Shown here: piece by piece, positions 7,697 to 11,850 of the stretch | Numbering within the stretch: position 1 is the first letter of the stretch | Layout of the letters: each line of letters starts with the position of its first letter | Assembly (NCBI GenBank): GCA_964236535.1 | Contig: CAXSEF010000098.1 | Location: 1-11,850 of the forward strand | Length of the DNA stretch: 11,850 nucleotides | Direction: 5' to 3' | From: CAXSEF01 sp964236535 | GTDB taxonomy: Bacteria; Pseudomonadota; Alphaproteobacteria; Acetobacterales; Acetobacteraceae | Translations under genes and position numbers: made by a program | Notes under the pieces: generated by a model | Told to the model about the DNA's origin: nothing | Seen by the model: only the letters and a program-made list of their open reading frames with translations | Database searches by the model: none

Positions 7697-7745
7697 GGCC
7701 AATGGCTGCGTCCAGAAGCAGAGCTCCTGGACGCAGCCATTGGCC
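7697..7745. terminator. Perfect 19-bp inverted repeat, candidate terminator between convergent genes
   Basis: The arms 7697-7715 and 7727-7745 are exact reverse complements (left arm GGCCAATGGCTGCGTCCAG) around an 11-base loop. Inside the loop, AGC...GCT adds three more pairs after one mismatch. It sits between the 3' end of the plus-strand operon and the 3' end of the minus-strand kinase remnant, where a bidirectional terminator is expected. The plus-strand side is not followed by T residues. Read on the minus strand, the stem is followed within four bases by TTTT. It may instead be part of a mobile or structural element, because it directly adjoins the diverged repeat. Confidence 0.5.
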
Positions 7746-7754
7746 GATCACACC

Positions 7755-8059
7755 CTAGCCACGAGCGCAGCCGCTCGTCAGGCCGCTCGCGTCCACCCGG
7801 CCGATCTCCCGCCCGAACTGGAGGCGCTGTGACCGGTGGCACTGCACCTGCACCCGGCATCCTCCGCCCGGAGCGAAACCCACGCTGCCGCATGGCTGCG
7901 CACCACCTCGGCGACGATCGCGAGACCAAGCCCGCTGCCGGGCAAGTCGGCCTGCGCCTTGGGGAACCCCTCGAACACGCCAAGCGCGAGCGCATCCGCC
8001 ACGCCCGCCCCGTCGTCGGCGACCTCCAGCGCCCGCCCCGACCCTGCCGGCTTGGTGCC
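7755..8059 (-). pseudogene. Sensor histidine kinase, C-terminal ATPase-domain remnant
   Basis: Read on the minus strand, the DNA encodes RALEVADDGAGVADALALG, then VFEGFPKAQADLPGSGLGLA followed by IVAEVVRSH. This is the end of a histidine kinase ATP-binding domain: DDGAG is the G1 box and GSGLGLAIV the G2 box. After RSHAA the frame shifts by one base (near 7885), so that the typical final strand APGGGCRVQVQ is read in another frame, ending at the TAG at 7757-7755. The sensor, HisKA and N-box regions are absent. The kinase fragment begins immediately after the stop of the response-regulator remnant upstream, so most of the kinase gene has been deleted. It is non-functional. Confidence 0.75.
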
Positions 8060-8440
8060 TCACCCCCGCCCCACCAGCCGGCAGCCAATGCCGCGCGCAT
8101 TCTTGACCAAGGCTGTCGCCCTAGCCGCCGGCTTGTGCCGTGTCCGCGAGACCACTGCCTCCACCGCGTGCACGCTCGCCCGCTCGTTGAAGCCGTACAT
8201 CCGCTCCTCTCGAATGTGTCCTTGACCACGATGTGCGGCGCCGCGTGGATCAGGGCCTCCAGCAGCGCCGCCTCTAGCCGGGTCAGCTCGGGCCCAGCCA
8301 CAGCGCCGCCCTCCGCCGTCACGCTCCCCTCGCGCGTCGCTGGGCTTGAACGCCACGTTGCCCAGTCGGTAGACCGGCGCCGTGCGCGAGCCGGGTCGGC
8401 GCAGCACCGCGCCGTCCACCCGGCGAACCAGGACACCTGG
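8060..8440 (-). pseudogene. OmpR-family response regulator, C-terminal DNA-binding remnant
   Basis: The minus strand encodes VLRRPGSRTAPVYRLGNVAF (end of receiver and linker). In a shifted frame it then gives GPELTRLEAALLEALIHAAP and HIVVKDTFE. Back in the first frame it gives MYGFNERASVHAVEAVVSRT, ending NARGIGCRLVGRG and a TGA at 8062-8060. This is the winged-helix domain of an OmpR/QseB-type regulator: the pattern RRELxLLEAL, then YGFxxxxxxNAVEVxVSRLR, then VRGxGYRL. At least two frameshifts break it and the receiver domain with its phosphorylated Asp is missing. The neighbouring kinase remnant completes the picture of a decayed two-component pair. The upstream boundary (about 8430-8460) is where the beta-propeller fragment on the other strand begins. 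Confidence 0.72.
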
Positions 8441-9242
8441 ACCGTCGGCCTGCAGCAAAGCGGATCAATTGTCGGGTCGGACAACCAGCTGCTGACGCCC
8501 GCAGGCACCACTGTGCAGTTCGGCTCGCCAACTGTTGCCAAGGCCGTCGCTGTCAACCCGAACGCCCGGACCAAGAGCGGGGCCGTCCTCCTGATGGACG
8601 CCGCCCAGCCGATCATCGTCTTCAGCACCACGACCGGCGAGGTGCTGCAGCGCAATGTGCCGGCGACCGCAAACGGCACCGACGGCACGTTCACCGGTGT
8701 GGCCTACTCCGCCGACGGCTTGAAGCTGCTGTTCAGTCGGGACAACGACTTCGTAGTCGTCGCCGACGTCGACCCGTTCTCCGGCAAGCTCACCCCGGGC
8801 GGCAGCATCGCGTTGCCCCGCTATCGACCAACCCGCTGCCATTCAACGCGGTCTCGGCCAATTCCGGCGGCATCGTCGTCACCGACGGCTCCATCAGCCT
8901 GGTTGCGCTGAACGCCAACAACACCATCGTCGTGGTCAACCTGAACAACAACACGCGGGTCTTGCAAATCCCGGTCGGCAACGCGCTTAACAGCATCGTG
9001 ATGAAGGGTAACCTCATCTACGTGATCCACGAGAGCGGACGGAAGGCCACGGCGTCGACTTCACCAACCTCTCTGACGACACGGCAATCGTCGTCGATCC
9101 CACTGACGCGTTCGCCACTACCGGCACCGTCTTGGTGATCAACCTGCAGACCGGCAGGCTCGCGGCGACCATCGACGTCGGGCTGCACCCTGCCGGCATG
9201 GCGGTCTCCGGCGCGATGCTCTACGTCGCCAGCTTGCCGTAG
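8440..9242 (+). pseudogene. YVTN/YncE-type beta-propeller protein, fragment with two frameshifts
   Basis: Plus-strand reading across three frames gives a continuous beta-propeller protein of about 260 residues. The first part is GSDNQLLTPAGTTVQFGSPT ... FTGVAYSADGLKLLFSRDND. After a one-base loss near 8816-8826 it continues NPLPFNAVSANSGG, LVALNANNTIVVVNLNNNTR and VLQIPVGNALNS. After a second one-base loss near 9045 it continues GVDFTNLSDDTAIVVDP, TTGTVLVINLQTGRLAATID and VGLHPAGMAVSGAMLYVA. These resemble extracytoplasmic YncE-type proteins, including those fused to a phosphatase domain. Both ends are missing: the start abuts the two-component remnants and the C-terminus is cut by IS630-type DNA at about 9237, where a TAG follows at once. 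The left limit is approximate. Confidence 0.78.
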
Positions 9243-9466
9243 TCAGCTCGCGCAGCACCGTCTCATAGTCTGCCAGCAGGGGCTTGCGAGTGCCGCCGAT
9301 CCAGGCTGGGGTCATGCTGCCGGTCTATTGCACCCGTCGGACCAGCTTGATGGTGGCCGAGGCGCTCACCTCGAAGCGCCGGGCTGCCTTGCGGGCCGAA
9401 CTGCTTGCCTCGACTGCCCGGATCAGCCGTCGACGTAGGTCCTGGACAACGGTGCCATCATCATGA
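9237..9466 (-). pseudogene. IS630-family transposase, N-terminal fragment with internal stop
   Basis: The minus strand encodes DLRRRLIRAVEASSSARKAA then RRFEVSASATIKLVRRVQ. This is the helix-turn-helix of IS630/Tc1-type transposases, compared with the family pattern DLRxRVVAAVEAGxSxRxAAxRFxVSxSxxIRWVxR. A TAG (9327-9325) replaces the next codon. Beyond it the same frame continues TGSMTPAWIGGTRKPLLADY and ETVLRELTTA, again typical of the family, before stopping abruptly at the beta-propeller junction. The catalytic DDE domain is absent. No clear start codon is seen. The element is a dead end-fragment that presumably truncated the propeller gene. Confidence 0.75.
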
Positions 9467-9514
9467 CCCCGTTGCTCTACCAGCAGCGTCGAATTAGAAC
9501 CCCCGAGCCCGTTC

Positions 9515-9535
9515 GATCCTAAATGCTCAAGGATC
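9515..9535. repeat. Short inverted repeat at the transposase/hydroxylase boundary
   Basis: GATCCT (9515-9520) and AGGATC (9530-9535) are exact inverted arms around nine bases. They lie between the start of the IS630-type fragment and the start of the IorB fragment, so they could be a trace of an element end. A six-base stem is weak evidence. Confidence 0.25.
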
Positions 9536-9539
9536 ACTG

Positions 9540-9916
9540 GCGCCGTGCACGTCACCAGGGTCTACGTCGCCCACGACTGCGGCCAGATCATCAACCCGTA
9601 CGACCTGCGCAACCAGATCGAGGGCAATGTCGTGCAGACCACGAGCCGCGTGCTGATGGAAAACGTCACCCTTGACTGCAGCGTGGTCACCCGCCTCGAC
9701 TGGTCGACCTATCCGATCTCACCTTTCCCGACGTCCCCGAGGTGGTCATGGAACCTGATTGACCGCCCAATCGAGAAGCCCTGGGGCGCCGGCGAGCGCA
9801 GCTCCGCGGTAGTCCCGGGCGCCATCTCCAACGCGGTGTTCCACGCGGTTGGCGCGCGGCTGTGCTCGGTACCGATGATGCCGGCGAAAGTGCTCGCGGC
9901 GATGGAGCAGGCGTAG
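9540..9916 (+). pseudogene. Molybdenum hydroxylase large subunit (IorB type), C-terminal fragment
   Basis: The reading GAVHVTRVYVAHDCGQIINP, then RNQIEGNVVQTTSRVLMENV, then RPIEKPWGAGERSSAVVPGA and ISNAVFHAVGARLCSVP is the C-terminal end of the IorB-like xanthine-dehydrogenase family (isoquinoline 1-oxidoreductase beta subunit). It includes the catalytic Glu in WGAGE. Within it a base is missing near 9719-9720 and an extra base occurs near 9754. The eleven codons between make sense only in the shifted frame (TFPDVPEVVME), so the two changes compensate. About 600 N-terminal residues are lost at the junction with the IS630-type fragment. It belongs to a different subfamily from the PaoC-like subunit upstream, so it is not a duplicate of that gene. 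Confidence 0.85.
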
Positions 9917-9989
9917 GTCAGGGCGCCGCCTTGGACCCGCTGGAGCTGAGCTCCCAGCCCCACACATGTCCGGGGGCACTGGCCGCGCG

Positions 9990-10138
9990 ACCAGTGGCCC
10001 GCCGGATCGAGCGCCGCTTCAACCGCCTCAGGCACTTCCAGCGCTTCGCCACGCGCTGCGACCGACGAACCATCCATTTCACAGGCTTCACACGCCTCGC
10101 CGCAACCATGGTCCGGCCACAATGGATGTCGATCGGCA
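9990..10138 (+). pseudogene. IS5-family transposase, C-terminal remnant
   Basis: The frame reads ARRIERRFNRLRHFQRFATR, CDRRTIHFTGFTRLAATMV. This matches the C-terminal end of IS5-type DDE transposases, where R-x2-IER-x-FNRLKxFRRxATRYD carries the catalytic Glu. Only about 45 residues remain. The sequence ends where the DUF606 gene on the other strand ends, so the insertion boundary probably lies at about 10140. No terminal inverted repeat could be confirmed. Between 9917 and 9989 I see only a small palindrome, GGAGCT-G-AGCTCC. Confidence 0.7.
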
Positions 10139-10594
10139 CTAGAACAGGGCGACGAGGGCGAGACCGCCGACCATGAGCGCGGTGCCGAGCAGGCGCAGCA
10201 GGCTGGCCGGGTGCTCCTTGAAGCCGACCCAGCCCATGTGGTCGAGCAGCACCGAAGCGAGGAGGGCGGCGGTCACGGTCAGGCCGGTGAACAGGGCCGA
10301 GCCAAGGCCCCCGGCAAACAGCAGCATCGAGACCGCGTAGCCGGCGGCGATCAGGCCGGCGGTCCAAGCCCACCAGGGCGTGGCGGCGACGTCTTGCACG
10401 GTGGGGGTCTCAACGCCGGAAAACAGGACGGCGGCGGCGAGGCAGGCCAGCAAGCCAAGCAGCGCGGCAATGCCGAAGGCGAGGCCAGCCCACCAGGGAT
10501 CGTGCAAGCTGCGCTTGAGCTGGGCGGCCCCTCCGGCCTCGATCGTCGTCATCGCGCCAAGGGCGATCACGAACAGGATGGCAAAGAAGCGCAT
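10139..10594 (-). CDS. DUF606/YdcZ-like small DMT-family membrane protein
   Basis: A 151-residue inner-membrane protein, the usual size for the DUF606 (YdcZ) branch of the drug/metabolite transporter superfamily. Hydrophobic segments are about residues 3-22, 34-58, 72-98, 100-120 and 128-150. Family-like stretches include PWWAWTAGLIAAGYAVSMLL, then GLTVTAALLASVLLDHMGWV, then RLLGTALMVGGLALVALF. The start is the ATG at 10594-10592 (MRFFAILFVIALG). The open frame extends far upstream on this strand, but only into Arg/His-rich noise antisense to the dehydrogenase. The transported substrate is unknown; members are poorly characterised. Its stop codon touches the IS5 remnant. It diverges from the SDR gene. 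Confidence 0.85.
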   Translation of the reverse strand: MRFFAILFVIALGAMTTIEAGGAAQLKRSLHDPWWAGLAFGIAALLGLLACLAAAVLFSGVETPTVQDVAATPWWAWTAGLIAAGYAVSMLLFAGGLGSALFTGLTVTAALLASVLLDHMGWVGFKEHPASLLRLLGTALMVGGLALVALF

Positions 10595-10906
10595 AGGTTG
10601 GGCCCCGCGTGTTGGCAGCCGCAATAGAGCCACGTGTCGGCAACGGCGGCTGGCGGGCCGGGTTGCAGGACGGGAGCGAAGCACGGGCGGCCGGGCCGCC
10701 AGCGCGGGCGCGGAGACCGGAGGCAGGCGCGGAAAGTGATGCGCGGGTCGGGTGCGTGACGCTGGGGCGCGTTGGGCTGGGAGCGCGCCGGAGTGCAGGA
10801 TCGGCGGTGGTCCGGGGCGGTACAAGCGGCGGTGAAGCGCGGCCGAGCGAACCGGGTGGTTCGTGCGGGGTTCGGCTGGCAGCAACGCCACAACAGGAGG
10901 CCACCG
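10595..10906. promoter_or_regulatory. Divergent intergenic region between DUF606 gene and SDR gene
   Basis: This 312-bp G-rich (plus strand) spacer holds no convincing gene. It must contain the promoters of both flanking genes, yet no sigma70-like pair stands out. The only clear signal is the ribosome binding site at its right end. Confidence 0.4.
10894..10900 (+). promoter_or_regulatory. Ribosome binding site of the SDR gene
   Basis: CAGGAGG lies six bases upstream of the ATG at 10907. It fixes that start, although the frame is open far upstream. Confidence 0.85.
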
Positions 10907-11779
10907 ATGGCCCAGGATCCGCGCAGCAAGTATCCCCGCCCGCCGTTCGCGCAGAAGGCGCAGGAGTCGCCCGGCAGTTCGGCGCGGATGCAGCCGGAGC
11001 CGGATTACGGCGAGCTGACGTACAAGGGATCGGGGCGGCTGGAGGGGCGGATCGCGCTGGTGACGGGCGCGGACAGCGGCATCGGGCGGGCGGTGGCGAT
11101 CGCCTATGCGCGCGAGGGGGCGGACGTGGTGGTGGCGTATCTCGACGAGCAGGAGGATGCGGACAAGACCGGGCGTTGGGTGCGCGAGGCGGGGCGGCGG
11201 GTGCTGCTTGTGCCGGGCGACCTGTCGCAGCGCGAGCCTTGCCGCGATCTGGTTGCGAAGGCAGTGGCGGAGTTCGGGCGCATCGACGTGCTGGTGAACA
11301 ACGCGGCGTATCAGCACACGCGCAAGTCGATCTCGGAGATCAGCGACGACGAGTGGGAGTACACGTTCGCGGCGAACGTGCACTCGATGTTCCGGGTGAC
11401 CAAGGCGGCTATGGCGCACATGGCGCCGGGCAGCGCGATCGTAAACACGAGCTCGGTGAACTCGAAGCACCCGATGCCTAGTCTGCTGGCGTATTCGGCG
11501 ACCAAAGCGGCGATCGCGAACTTCACGGCGGGGTTGGCGCAGGGCGCGATCGAGCAGGGCATCCGGGTGAACGCGGTGCTGCCGGGGCCGATCTGGACAC
11601 CGTTCATCCCCACCGGGATGGAGGCCGAGCAGATCAGGACGTTCGGCAGCCAGTCACCGTTCGGGCGGCCGGGGCAACCTGCGGAACTGGCAGCGACGTA
11701 CGTGATGCTGGCGGAGGAGAACGCGAGCTTCGTGTCGGGGGCGATGGTGACGGTGGCGGGAGCGATGCCGATCTTCTGA
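10907..11779 (+). CDS. SDR family oxidoreductase (YghA/YdaD, glucose-dehydrogenase-like)
   Basis: An NAD(P)-dependent short-chain dehydrogenase of 290 residues, cytoplasmic. A hydrophilic N-terminal extension of about 45 residues (with KYPRPPFAQ) precedes the Rossmann fold, as in YghA, YdaD and related stress-induced reductases. The cofactor glycine motif is ALVTGADSGIGRAVA, followed by the NNA motif in VLVNNAAYQ. The catalytic serine is in IVNTSSVNS, and Tyr and Lys are in LLAYSATKAAIANFT. The PG motif is VLPGPIWTPFIP and the C-terminus is FVSGAMVTVAGAMPIF. It is complete and free of frameshifts. The substrate is unknown; relatives reduce or oxidise various aldehydes, ketones or sugars. It diverges from the DUF606 gene and shows no operon partner before the window ends. 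Confidence 0.95.
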   Translation: MAQDPRSKYPRPPFAQKAQESPGSSARMQPEPDYGELTYKGSGRLEGRIALVTGADSGIGRAVAIAYAREGADVVVAYLDEQEDADKTGRWVREAGRRVLLVPGDLSQREPCRDLVAKAVAEFGRIDVLVNNAAYQHTRKSISEISDDEWEYTFAANVHSMFRVTKAAMAHMAPGSAIVNTSSVNSKHPMPSLLAYSATKAAIANFTAGLAQGAIEQGIRVNAVLPGPIWTPFIPTGMEAEQIRTFGSQSPFGRPGQPAELAATYVMLAEENASFVSGAMVTVAGAMPIF

Positions 11780-11850
11780 GGGCGGCAAGAAGACAAGGCT
11801 GGAGACTGTGCCTCTAGACTACGCGCCACGTCGAGTTTGAAAGCTCTAGG
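11780..11850. other. 3' flank of the SDR gene
   Basis: 71 bases after the SDR stop codon, with no coding signal and no clear terminator hairpin. Confidence 0.4.

Larger units (their letters stand above)
7517..7754. other. Intergenic region between convergent genes
   Basis: Non-coding DNA downstream of the molybdenum subunit. It holds the right copy of the diverged repeat and a very strong inverted repeat, both listed separately. No coding signal is seen. Confidence 0.6.

Noticed and set aside
7624..7745. CRISPR or integron attC site
   Set aside because: There are only two diverged copies more than 4 kb apart and no regularly spaced identical units. The arms of the inverted repeat lack attC core-site motifs and no integrase is present.
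7829..8911. A 360-codon plus-strand frame that could be called as one gene
   Set aside because: Its first 200 codons are antisense to the two-component remnants and Arg/Pro-rich. Only the last part is real propeller sequence, and it is frameshifted.
9485..9540. A T-arm-like GGGTTCTAATTC on the minus strand, possible tRNA
   Set aside because: The flanking bases do not form the T-stem, and no acceptor or anticodon stem can be built.
10139..11470. A 443-codon minus-strand frame
   Set aside because: Only the last 151 codons have membrane-protein character. The rest is antisense to the SDR gene and low in complexity.

Overview
This is an 11.85 kb piece of a high-GC proteobacterial draft genome. 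It combines an apparently working metabolic segment with a 2.4 kb stretch of broken gene fragments. GC-rich codon use, a PaoABC-type molybdenum hydroxylase, IS630- and IS5-type transposase debris and the DUF606/YdcZ transporter suit an alphaproteobacterium, perhaps Acetobacteraceae-like. That placement is inference from style, not from a marker gene. A run of exactly 100 N at 5172-5271 shows that this is a scaffold.

Left part (1-2811): a divergent catabolic-looking module. On the minus strand an aldehyde dehydrogenase, broken by two frameshifts, overlaps the start of an amidohydrolase (metal-dependent decarboxylase/hydrolase family) by 4 bases (GTGA). The amidohydrolase runs off the left edge. 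A cupin-type AraC regulator diverges from them across about 150 bp, which is the usual layout for a regulator and its target operon. From 2812 to 3701 there is no convincing intact gene, only a short orphan reading frame, small inverted repeats and the first copy of a diverged repeat.

Centre (3702-7516): a plus-strand operon encodes a three-subunit aldehyde oxidoreductase of the xanthine oxidase family (PaoABC/YagTSR type): a 2Fe-2S subunit, an FAD subunit carrying the four-cysteine insert that binds 4Fe-4S, and the molybdenum-cofactor subunit. The first two genes overlap at TGATG. The junction of the second and third lies in the N gap, so the end of one and the start of the other are missing. 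Two diverged copies of the same intergenic repeat (about 3295-3376 and 7624-7694) flank the operon in the same orientation. The second is followed by a perfect 19-bp inverted repeat.

Right-centre (7755-10138): a gene graveyard. On the minus strand lie the C-terminal end of a sensor kinase and the DNA-binding end of an OmpR-type response regulator. Then, on the plus strand, comes a frameshifted beta-propeller (YncE-type) protein, cut by a minus-strand IS630-type transposase fragment. After that comes the C-terminal fragment of a second, different molybdenum hydroxylase (IorB type) and the C-terminal end of an IS5-type transposase.

Right end (10139-11850): two intact genes transcribed divergently, a small DUF606/YdcZ membrane protein (minus) and a YghA/YdaD-like short-chain dehydrogenase (plus) with a strong ribosome binding site.

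Taken together, the window has several enzymes acting on aldehydes or alcohols (ALDH, molybdenum aldehyde oxidoreductase, SDR) and a regulator, but nothing shows that they form one pathway. I did not find a clearly new system. The most unusual material is the repeat pair around the operon, the perfect hairpin and the dense mosaic of truncated genes.
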